Shown: piece by piece, positions 7,185 to 14,208 of the stretch
Layout of the letters: each line of letters opens with the position of its first letter
How positions within the stretch are numbered: the stretch's first letter is position 1
Origin: Nocardioides sp. HDW12B
GTDB taxonomy: Bacteria > Actinomycetota > Actinomycetes > Propionibacteriales > Nocardioidaceae
DNA length: 64,000 nt
Direction: 5' to 3'
Assembly (NCBI RefSeq): GCF_011299595.1
Contig: NZ_CP049867.1
Coordinates: 1-64,000 of the forward strand
Made by a program: the position numbers and the translations under genes
The notes under the pieces: model-generated
Told to the model about the DNA's origin: nothing
The model's database searches: none
What the model saw: the letters and a program-made list of their open reading frames with translations, nothing else

Positions 7185-8770
7185 GTCGGCGAGCGCCAGT
7201 CCGTCCGGCCCGTCTCCTCGCGCGTCTGCTGGCGCCCGTGCTCGCGGCGCTCGCCCTGCTGGCGCTCGCAGCCCCGGTGGCGTCCGCCCACCCCCTCGGG
7301 AACTTCACGGTCAACCGCTACACGGGAGTGCTGGTCGGACCCGACGGCGTCCGGCTGGACCACGTGATCGACCTGGCCGAGATCCCGACCGCACAGCTGG
7401 GTCAGCGCGCGGACGATCTCGACGGGCTGGCCGCCGACGAGTGCGAGCGGGCCGCCGAGCGGCTGCTCGTGCGCGCCGACGGGGCGCCCGTGGCCCTCGG
7501 CGTCGCCTCGGCCTCGGCCGTCTCCTCACCGGGGGAGGCCGACCTCCCGGTCACCCGCATCACCTGCGGCCTCGAGGGCTCGGCGGACCTGGCCTCCGCG
7601 CAGGAGCTGGATGTCCGGGACGCCTCCGCTCCCGGCACCGTCGGGTGGCGTGAGCTCGTCGTCGTCGGCGACGAGATGACGGTGGAAGGTGCGGACGGCT
7701 CGGACGTCGCGTCGACCAGCGTCAGCGACCGGTTGACGTCCTACCCCGAGGACCTTCTCAGCTCGCCGCTGCGCGTGACCACGGCGTCGCTCGCGCTGAG
7801 CGAGGGCGGGCCCGCCGGATCCCTGCCGGGGGCGACCTCGGACGCCGACGAGACCAGCGGACGTCAGGTCGGCGGCGGGTTGTCGGCCACGGCGACCGAG
7901 CTGCTCGAGCAGGGCGGGGTCTGGGCCGGGCTCCTCGGTGTCATGGTCGCGATGCTGCTGGGGGCGTCGCACGCCCTTGCGCCAGGGCACGGCAAGACCG
8001 TGATGGCGTTCTACCTCTCGCAACGGGGTGACTCGTCATGGCGTTCGGCGCTCTCGGTCGGTGCGACGGTGACCCTGGCCCACACCGGATCGGTGCTCGT
8101 CCTCGGCCTGCTCGTCAGCGTGAGCAGCTCGTTCGTGCCGGCGCGGCTCTACCCGTGGCTGACGCTGCTGACCGGCTTGCTCATCCTCGGGCTCGGGCTC
8201 TCGCTGCTGCGCAACGCCCGCCGCACGGGCGCCCACGGGCACGGGCACGGCCACGGGCACGGCCACGGCCACGGCCACGGACACGGGCACGGGCACGGAC
8301 ACGGGCACGGACACGGGCACGAGGTCGAGCACGGGACCGGCCAACCGGTCGGGGTCGAGCGCGCGAGCGGGCTCGCGACCGTCGCCCGGGCTGAGCCCCG
8401 TGCCCACGAGCACCAGCACGAGCACCAGCACGCCGTACGCACGTCGGGCCGAGCCGGCCTGTGGGTCATGGGGCTCGTCGGCGGTCTCGTGCCGAGCCCG
8501 GCCGCGCTCCTGCTGCTGCTGGCCGCGATCGCCCTGGGGAAGGCCGTCTTCGGTGTGGTCATGGTCGTCGCGTTCGGGGTCGGCATGGCGACGTCCCTGG
8601 CCGTGGTCGGTGTCCTGGCCCGCGACCTCCTCCTGCGGGCGGAAGGCTGGGCGTCCCGCACGGGCCGGCTCGCACAGCCGGTGCGGACCTTCATGACGTA
8701 CGGCGCTGCGGCCGGGGTGGTCGTGGTGGGCGTCGCCATCGTGGTCCGGACGATGTGGCAGCTGTCCTGA
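7181..8770 (+). CDS. NicO-family (RcnA-like) metal transporter with His-Gly repeat
   Basis: 529 residues. The N-terminal signal (LAALALLALAAPVASA) precedes HPLGNFTVN and a 200-residue extracytoplasmic domain. Then comes a six-helix transport domain with the family motif HALAPGHGKTVMAFYL. Between helices is a striking cytoplasmic run of alternating His-Gly (8229-8319, about 15 HG pairs) and a second His-rich HEHQHEHQH block, both able to bind Ni2+, Co2+ or similar ions. Later helices carry LVGGLVPSPAALLLLL. The ATGA overlap with the TPR gene indicates coupling. Direction of transport (uptake or efflux) cannot be told from sequence. Confidence 0.88.
   Translation: MSRRAPVRPARLLARLLAPVLAALALLALAAPVASAHPLGNFTVNRYTGVLVGPDGVRLDHVIDLAEIPTAQLGQRADDLDGLAADECERAAERLLVRADGAPVALGVASASAVSSPGEADLPVTRITCGLEGSADLASAQELDVRDASAPGTVGWRELVVVGDEMTVEGADGSDVASTSVSDRLTSYPEDLLSSPLRVTTASLALSEGGPAGSLPGATSDADETSGRQVGGGLSATATELLEQGGVWAGLLGVMVAMLLGASHALAPGHGKTVMAFYLSQRGDSSWRSALSVGATVTLAHTGSVLVLGLLVSVSSSFVPARLYPWLTLLTGLLILGLGLSLLRNARRTGAHGHGHGHGHGHGHGHGHGHGHGHGHGHGHEVEHGTGQPVGVERASGLATVARAEPRAHEHQHEHQHAVRTSGRAGLWVMGLVGGLVPSPAALLLLLAAIALGKAVFGVVMVVAFGVGMATSLAVVGVLARDLLLRAEGWASRTGRLAQPVRTFMTYGAAAGVVVVGVAIVVRTMWQLS
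8229..8319 (+). repeat. Histidine-glycine codon repeat inside the NicO-type gene
   Basis: A low-complexity run of CACGGG, CACGGC and CACGGA hexamers encodes about 15 consecutive His-Gly pairs. The repeated hexamer makes copy number prone to slippage between strains. It is in frame and flanked by intact transporter sequence. Confidence 0.9.
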
Positions 8771-8897
8771 CGCCGGGGCCCGCGTCCGGCGGCTCGGTCT
8801 CCACACGGCGGCCGGTTCGCGTTACGGTGGGCGGGCGCCGAGGCGGGCGCCGACCGGTCATCAGGCTGCGCCGAAGCGACCGGGGGTGGTGGGCGGC

Positions 8898-9662
8898 ATG
8901 CGGACTCCCCCCGAGAGCGACGGTCACCGTGACTGGGACCGGCTCTGGCGCCTGGTCCACACCCGGACCGGCGAGTGCGCGTCACGGCCGCTCGGCCTCG
9001 AGCAGGTCCTGGAGCGCATCTGTCGGGTCGCCGTCGAGGACCTGGTCCTCTCGGGGGCCGCGGTCACGCTGCCGCCCCGGCCGGACTCCCACGTGGTCGC
9101 CGCCGCGTCCGACGACGCCGCGCGCCGGCTGGAGCAGACCCAGTTCGACACCGGCGAGGGCCCGACGCTCGACGCCTGCCGCCGGCGCCTCCCGGTGCTG
9201 GTGCCCGACCTGACGGCTGGCCACGAGTCGCGCTGGCCCGGCTTCGGCCAGGCGGCCTCGGCGGCCGGCGTGGTGGCGGCGTACGCCCTGCCGCTGCGCG
9301 TCGGAGCCACCCTGCTCGGTGCCCTGACGCTGTACGGCGCTGCGGTCGGTCCGCTGCCCCGGCCGCGGATGCGCACCGCGCTGGTGCTGGCCGAGATCGG
9401 CGTCGAGACCCTCGTCGACGGCTCCGTGGTGGGGGAGGCGGGCCACGACGACGCCCTCGCCCCCTTCCGCCAGGCCATCGACGGACAGGCGCACATCTAC
9501 CAGGCTCAGGGCATGGTCATGGTGCAGCTCGGGGTCACGCTGACCGAGGCGCTTGCCCGGATGCGCGCCCACGCCTACGCCCACGGGCTCACGCTCGACG
9601 CGCTCGCCACGGCGATCGTCAGCAAGGACATCGACCTCGACCAGGACGGGCCGGGCGCATGA
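8898..9662 (+). CDS. GAF-ANTAR RNA-binding antiterminator
   Basis: 254 residues; I prefer the ATG at 8898 after GGGGGTGG over the in-frame GTG at 8886. GAF domain at about 15-165 (FDTGEGPTLDAC and YALPLRVGATLLGALTLYG are typical), ANTAR domain at about 195-250 with QAQGMVMVQLGVTLTEALARM. ANTAR proteins bind paired hairpins in mRNA leaders and prevent termination; the GAF domain should sense a ligand. It is separated by 28 bases from a second GAF-ANTAR gene, so the pair is probably co-transcribed. Confidence 0.9.
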   Translation: MRTPPESDGHRDWDRLWRLVHTRTGECASRPLGLEQVLERICRVAVEDLVLSGAAVTLPPRPDSHVVAAASDDAARRLEQTQFDTGEGPTLDACRRRLPVLVPDLTAGHESRWPGFGQAASAAGVVAAYALPLRVGATLLGALTLYGAAVGPLPRPRMRTALVLAEIGVETLVDGSVVGEAGHDDALAPFRQAIDGQAHIYQAQGMVMVQLGVTLTEALARMRAHAYAHGLTLDALATAIVSKDIDLDQDGPGA

Positions 9663-9690
9663 GACACACGACAGCAGAGGAATCCCCACG

Positions 9691-10413
9691 ATGATCTCGA
9701 CCAGCGAACTCTCCGAGGCCTTCGTGGAGATGGCCGACACCCTGGTGGACGACTTCGACCTCGTCGACTTTCTCAGCAACCTGACGATCCGCGCCGCCGC
9801 GGTCAGCGGTGCGTCCGCGGTCGGGCTGATGCTCGCCGACCACGTCGACCGCGCCCGGTTCATGGCGGCGAACAACGAGTCCGGCAAGCTGATGGAGCTC
9901 TTCCAGCTGCAGTACGCCGAGGGTCCGTGCCTCGACTGCATCGCCACGGGACGGCCGGTGGTCAACGCCGACCTGAACCATGCCGACCACCTCTGGCCGA
10001 CCTTCGCCCCGCGCGCCCGGAGGGCCGGCTTCCAGTCGGTGCACGCCTTCCCGATGCGCCTGCGCGGAGAGCGGATCGGGGCCCTCAACCTCTTCGGGGG
10101 CTCGGACACGCTGTTCGCCGACGACGAGGTCCGGGTGGTGCAGGCGCTGGCCGACGTGGCGACGGTCGCGATCCTCCAGCAGCGCACCATCGCGCGGGCC
10201 GAGGAGGTCACTGAGCAGCTCCAGGGCGCGCTCGACAGCCGGATCGTCATCGAGCAGGCCAAGGGCGCGCTCGCCCAGTCGGCCGACATCTCGCTGGGCG
10301 AGGCCTTCGAGCGCCTGCGTACGTCGGCGCGCAGGTCCGGTCGCAAGCTCGTCGACGTCGCGCAGCTGATGCTGGAGGAGATGGAGCAGGGCAACCGACC
10401 GCCCACGCCGTGA
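9691..10413 (+). CDS. GAF-ANTAR RNA-binding antiterminator
   Basis: 240 residues. GAF domain about 10-165, including LQYAEGPCLDCIATGRPV and FPMRLRGERIGALNLFGG, followed by a helical linker and an ANTAR domain (SRIVIEQAKGALAQSADISL to the C-terminus). The GAF segment carries a Cys pair (CLDC) that could respond to redox or bind a cofactor (inference). Related to, but diverged from, the preceding gene, as expected for an old tandem duplication. Confidence 0.9.
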   Translation: MISTSELSEAFVEMADTLVDDFDLVDFLSNLTIRAAAVSGASAVGLMLADHVDRARFMAANNESGKLMELFQLQYAEGPCLDCIATGRPVVNADLNHADHLWPTFAPRARRAGFQSVHAFPMRLRGERIGALNLFGGSDTLFADDEVRVVQALADVATVAILQQRTIARAEEVTEQLQGALDSRIVIEQAKGALAQSADISLGEAFERLRTSARRSGRKLVDVAQLMLEEMEQGNRPPTP

Positions 10414-10435
10414 CGCACGGCCGGCGCGCGGCGGG

Positions 10436-10464
10436 TTGACACCCACCCGGGCACCGCCCACACT
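10436..10464 (+). promoter_or_regulatory. Possible sigma70-type promoter for the third ANTAR gene
   Basis: TTGACA at 10436-10441 is followed after 17 bases by CACACT (10459-10464), a weak match to a -10 box. Transcription from here would give a leader of about 210 bases containing the hairpin at 10580-10641 before the ANTAR start at 10684. Confidence 0.35.
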
Positions 10465-10579
10465 CGAAGTGTTCATCCGCCCCGGACCCGGCGGTCGGCC
10501 AGCAGGCGACCACAGGTGCGGGGCATCTCTGTTTTTCTGTTCGGTCAGACCGTCGTCCGGGTCGGTGGGCTCCTGTTCC

Positions 10580-10641
10580 GTCGGGCTGCCGGCACCGGCT
10601 CGGACCCCGCCCGCATCGTCCCCGAGCCCTGGCAGCCCGAC
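10580..10641 (+). promoter_or_regulatory. Large two-tier hairpin in the leader of an ANTAR gene
   Basis: GTCGGGCTGCC (10580-10590) pairs perfectly with GGCAGCCCGAC (10631-10641), and inside it GGCTCGG (10597-10603) pairs with CCGAGCC (10622-10628). The structure ends 42 bases before the ATG of the ANTAR-only gene. Because ANTAR proteins control transcription by binding leader hairpins, this is a candidate autoregulatory attenuator, although the classical two-hexaloop arrangement was not verified. Confidence 0.5.
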
Positions 10642-10683
10642 GCCCCTGTCGACGGTCCTGCACCACTCTCTCGAGGAGAGCAC

Positions 10684-11100
10684 ATGTCCATCCCGACGCC
10701 GGTCCCGACACCTGAGGCGCGCGCCGGGGACGCCACCACCGATCTCAGCGCTCTCACCCAGGCGTTGCTCGAGGACGTCACGATGCTGCGACGCCAGGTG
10801 GACCACCTCCTCCGGGACCGTGCGCGGCGCGGCCGCATCGAGCAGGCCCGCGGGATCCTGATGCACCGCTACGGCGTCAACGGGTTCGCCGCCCTGCGCA
10901 CCCTGCACCGGTGGTCGCGCATCGTCGACCTGCCCGTCGAGGCGCTGGCCGAGGCGGTCGTGACCCTGACGGTCAGCGACGACGCGCTGCCCGAGCTCCC
11001 GCGCGACGTGGCGCACACCGTCTCGCGCCTGCTGCGGCGCGAGCTCGTCGCCACCTCGGAGCGGTCGCTCGGGACGAGGAGCCTTCCCCGCAGGCCCTGA
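10684..11100 (+). CDS. ANTAR-only regulatory protein
   Basis: 138 residues, start ATG after GAGGAGAG. The N-terminal half is a short coiled coil (LLEDVTMLRRQVDHLLRDR) and the ANTAR domain follows (RIEQARGILMHRYGVNGFAA). It has no GAF or receiver domain, so it may dimerise through the coiled coil or depend on another protein for its signal. It is the third ANTAR protein in a row but has its own 270-base upstream spacer with a strong hairpin. Confidence 0.85.
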   Translation: MSIPTPVPTPEARAGDATTDLSALTQALLEDVTMLRRQVDHLLRDRARRGRIEQARGILMHRYGVNGFAALRTLHRWSRIVDLPVEALAEAVVTLTVSDDALPELPRDVAHTVSRLLRRELVATSERSLGTRSLPRRP

Positions 11101-11178
11101 CTTGGTATCCCCGCGACGAGGGGTGGCGCCCTACAGTGAGGGCGCGCGCCCGTCGTCGGCGCGGACACAGGGGGAGCC

Positions 11179-12162
11179 ATGACGGGGACGCAGTCGACCC
11201 AGGACGAGCAGCGCCGCGCCACCCGCGGACCGCAGCGGCTCGTCGTACTCGTGGTGGGGGCGCTGCTCGCGCTGCTCGTGCTGGTCGCCTGCGGCGACGA
11301 GACCTCGGAGCCTGGTGCGAGCAGCACCGAGGCGACCGAAGCCGCGAGCCCCGAGAGCGGCGACGCCTCGGAGACCGCGACCGCCTCCGAGGTCACCGAC
11401 GCGGACCGTGACGAGGTCGTGGCGGCGGCGGAGACCGCGGCCGTCGCGGTGCTGTCCTACGACCACCGCTCGCTGGAGCAGGACCGTGACGCGGCGCTGG
11501 AGTTCATGACGACGGCGTACGGCGACAGCTACCGCTCGACGTTCGACGCCGCCGTCCTGCCGTCCGCCACCGATGCCGAGGCGACGGTCGAGGCCGAGGT
11601 GCAGGAGACCGGCATCACCGCGATCGACGGGGACTCCGCCGAGGTACTGGTGTTCGTCGACCAGAGCACGACGACCGCGGAGTCACCCGAGCCGATGGCG
11701 GCGCTGAACCGGATCACCCTCACCCTCGTGCGCGAGGATTCCGAGTGGCTGATCGACGAGATCCGGAGCGACGGCTTCGCGCGACCCGACGACGACGCCG
11801 TCCGCGTGGAGGTCATGGCGGTCGGCGCACGCTTCGCCGAGGTGTGGAACACCTTCGAGCCCGCGCAGGCGCGGGAGTACGTCGACACCGTCACGCCCCT
11901 GCTGACCCCCCGCTTCGCCGACGAGTTCACGGCGTCCTCCGACTCGGTCGTCGAGGGCATCGAGGACCAGCAGCTGTCCTCGACGGGCAGGGCGCTCGGG
12001 TCCGCTGTCAGCGCCCTCGACGCCGACAGCGCGACCGTGCTGGTCGCGTCCGACGCCGAGCGCACGAGCGACGGGAAGGACGTCGTGCGCCACTGGCGCT
12101 GGTCGGTCGACCTCGTGCTGGTCGACGGCACCTGGCTGGTGGACTCGTTCGAGGAGGTCTAG
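11179..12162 (+). CDS. Lipoprotein resembling Mce-associated proteins
   Basis: 327 residues. Hydrophobic N-terminal helix ends in the lipobox LVAC (LVVGALLALLVLVAC), then an acidic Ser/Thr/Glu linker. The mature part holds two similar alpha+beta segments of about 100 residues (AVAVLSYDHRSLEQDRDAA and ARFAEVWNTFEPAQAREYV), each ending in a Trp-rich strand (SEWLIDEIRSDGF, GTWLVDSFEEV); this fold resembles Mce-associated/SnoaL-like proteins. No mce genes are in the window, so the role is open. A TACAGT element at 11132-11137 may be its -10 box. Confidence 0.7.
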   Translation: MTGTQSTQDEQRRATRGPQRLVVLVVGALLALLVLVACGDETSEPGASSTEATEAASPESGDASETATASEVTDADRDEVVAAAETAAVAVLSYDHRSLEQDRDAALEFMTTAYGDSYRSTFDAAVLPSATDAEATVEAEVQETGITAIDGDSAEVLVFVDQSTTTAESPEPMAALNRITLTLVREDSEWLIDEIRSDGFARPDDDAVRVEVMAVGARFAEVWNTFEPAQAREYVDTVTPLLTPRFADEFTASSDSVVEGIEDQQLSSTGRALGSAVSALDADSATVLVASDAERTSDGKDVVRHWRWSVDLVLVDGTWLVDSFEEV

Positions 12163-12223
12163 CGCGGGGTCGGCGCGGGCGCGAACGGCCGAGCCTCCGA
12201 GCCGCCCCCAGCGCCGTACGGCG

Positions 12224-12229
12224 TAGGGT
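12224..12229 (+). promoter_or_regulatory. -10 box of a leaderless transcript (rsbQ)
   Basis: TAGGGT ends 7 bases before the ATG at 12237, so the predicted transcription start coincides with the start codon. Confidence 0.55.
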
Positions 12230-12236
12230 TCGCGTC

Positions 12237-13049
12237 ATGGGCGGCGTGGCGGGCGGTGTGGTGTCTCGGAACAATGTCGTGGTGTCCGGACGCAGCGACG
12301 GTCGACCGATGGTGTTCGTGCACGGATTCGGTTGTGACCAGAACATGTGGCGCTTCGTGGCGCCCGCGTTCGAGCAGGACTTCCGCGTGGTGGTGTTCGA
12401 CCACGTCGGCGCGGGCGGCTCGGACCTGACGGCGTACGACCCGGACAAGTACGCGACGCTCGACGGGTACGCCGCCGACGTCCTGGAGATCTGTCGGGAG
12501 CTCGACCTCCACGACGTCGTCCTCGTGGGTCACTCGGTCTCGGCGATGATCGGCATGCTGGCGTCGCTGCGCGAGCCCGAGCGCTTCGCGAGCCTGGTGA
12601 TGATCGGTCCGTCCGCGCGCTACCTCGACGACACCGGCTACACCGGCGGCTTCTCCCGCGAGGACATCGAGGAGCTGCTGGAGTCCCTGGACAGCAACTA
12701 CCTGGGGTGGTCCACCGCGATGGCCCCGGTCATCATGGGCAACGACGACCGGCCCGAGCTCGGACAGGAGCTGACCTCGAGCTTCTGCCGCACCGATCCC
12801 GAGATCGCGAAGCGCTTCGCCCGCGCGACGTTCCTCGCCGACAACCGGGCCGACCTGCCACGGGTCACGACGCCGACGCTGGTCATGCAGTGCAGCCGCG
12901 ACGCCATCGCGCCCGAGGCGGTGGGGCGTTTCGTCCACGAGCACATCCCCGACAGCTCCCTGGTGCTCCTCGAGGCGACGGGGCACTGCCCCAACCTGAG
13001 CGCGCCCGACGAGACGGTGCGCACGATCCGGGACTTCGTAGGGGCGTGA
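12237..13049 (+). CDS. rsbQ: RsbQ-type alpha/beta hydrolase, stress-signalling partner
   Basis: 270 residues. The sequence closely follows Bacillus subtilis RsbQ, with MVFVHGFGCDQNMWRFVAPA, VFDHVGAGGSDL, the nucleophile elbow GHSVSAM (S100), acid D222 in CSRDAIAP and H250 in GHCPN. In Bacillus, RsbQ is required for the phosphatase RsbP to activate sigma-B under energy stress, and the adjacent gene here (8 bases on) is an RsbP-like PAS-PP2C protein, which supports the assignment. Related fold members are strigolactone/karrikin receptors, so a small hydrophobic ligand is likely but unidentified. Cytosolic. Confidence 0.93.
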   Translation: MGGVAGGVVSRNNVVVSGRSDGRPMVFVHGFGCDQNMWRFVAPAFEQDFRVVVFDHVGAGGSDLTAYDPDKYATLDGYAADVLEICRELDLHDVVLVGHSVSAMIGMLASLREPERFASLVMIGPSARYLDDTGYTGGFSREDIEELLESLDSNYLGWSTAMAPVIMGNDDRPELGQELTSSFCRTDPEIAKRFARATFLADNRADLPRVTTPTLVMQCSRDAIAPEAVGRFVHEHIPDSSLVLLEATGHCPNLSAPDETVRTIRDFVGA

Positions 13050-13056
13050 GTCCCCG

Positions 13057-14202
13057 ATGACGGCGGCGGACGAGGCATCGCTGCTCTACCAGCGTGCGGC
13101 CTGCGGGCTGCTCTCGACGACGCTCGACGGCGAGATCGCTCAGGTCAACGACACCTTCCTGGCCTGGACGGGGTGGGCGCGCGAGGAGCTGGTCGGCCGG
13201 CGCCTGTTCTCCGAGCTGCTCAGTCCCGGTGGCCGGATCTACCACGAGACCCACTTCGCGCCGATGCTGCGCGTCGACGGCGAGGTCCGGGAGATGGCCT
13301 TCGAGATCGCGACCGCGACGACCCGCATCCCGGTGCTGGTCAACGCGGTGCGTGAGCAGAGCCCGACGGGCGGACCGCCGGTGGTCCAGCTGGCCGTCTT
13401 CGGAGTCGCCGAGCGGCGGGAGTACGAGCGCGAGCTGCGCCGCGAGCGGGACCGGGCCGAGGCGTCCGAGGTGCGGGCGCGGGCCCTGGCGCAGACGCTG
13501 CAGCAGACGCTCATCCCGCCGAGCCCGCCGCTGGTGCCCGGCCTGGAGGTGGCGGCGGTCTACCGCCCCGCGGGCACGGGGGAGGAGGTCGGCGGAGACC
13601 TCTACGACGTCTTCCAGGTCGCTGACGACGACTGGGTCGTCGTGCTCGGCGACGTGTGTGGCAAGGGCGTCCAGGCCGCGGTCGTCACCGCCCTGGTGCG
13701 CTACACGATTCGCGCCTCCAGCGTGCTCGCACCCGACCCGGCCCGGGTGCTGGCGGACCTCGACACCGTGCTGCTGGCCCACGGCTCCGAGCGCTTCTGC
13801 ACCGTCGTCCTGCTCCGGCTGCGCCGCCACGAGGGTGCCTGGACCGTCCGGATGGTGGTCGGGGGCCACCCGCTGCCGCTGCTGAAGTCCGGCGACGACC
13901 CGCCGACCCCGGTGGGCACCCCCGGGGTGCTGGTCGGCGCCTTCCCCGACGTCGAGCGCACGTCGACCGAGCTGGCCCTGCTGCCCGGCGACCAGGTGCT
14001 GCTCTACACGGACGGCGTCACCGAGGGCCGGCGCGGCCGCGTGATGTACGACGACGACCGGCTCGCCGCCACCGTCGCCTCCCACACCGGCGATGCGGCG
14101 TCGCTGACCGAGACCGTCCTGGCGGACGTGCTCGAGTTCCAGGGCGGGCTGCCCCGCGACGACATCGCGCTGGTCGCCCTGCGCGTGCCGGACGGCGACT
14201 GA
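13057..14202 (+). CDS. rsbP: RsbP-type PAS-PP2C serine phosphatase
   Basis: 381 residues. PAS domain about 8-120 (LLSTTLDGEIAQVNDTFLAW), a coiled coil (about 125-150, ERELRRERDRAEASEVRAR), then a SpoIIE/PP2C domain (about 160-378) with metal-binding signatures GGDLYD, GDVCGKG and DDIALV. In Bacillus the product dephosphorylates the anti-anti-sigma factor RsbV. Neither RsbV nor RsbW is in the window, so the target is elsewhere. It pairs with rsbQ just upstream and converges on the c-di-GMP gene with only 6 bases between stops. Confidence 0.92.
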   Translation: MTAADEASLLYQRAACGLLSTTLDGEIAQVNDTFLAWTGWAREELVGRRLFSELLSPGGRIYHETHFAPMLRVDGEVREMAFEIATATTRIPVLVNAVREQSPTGGPPVVQLAVFGVAERREYERELRRERDRAEASEVRARALAQTLQQTLIPPSPPLVPGLEVAAVYRPAGTGEEVGGDLYDVFQVADDDWVVVLGDVCGKGVQAAVVTALVRYTIRASSVLAPDPARVLADLDTVLLAHGSERFCTVVLLRLRRHEGAWTVRMVVGGHPLPLLKSGDDPPTPVGTPGVLVGAFPDVERTSTELALLPGDQVLLYTDGVTEGRRGRVMYDDDRLAATVASHTGDAASLTETVLADVLEFQGGLPRDDIALVALRVPDGD

Positions 14203-14208
14203 CGGGGC

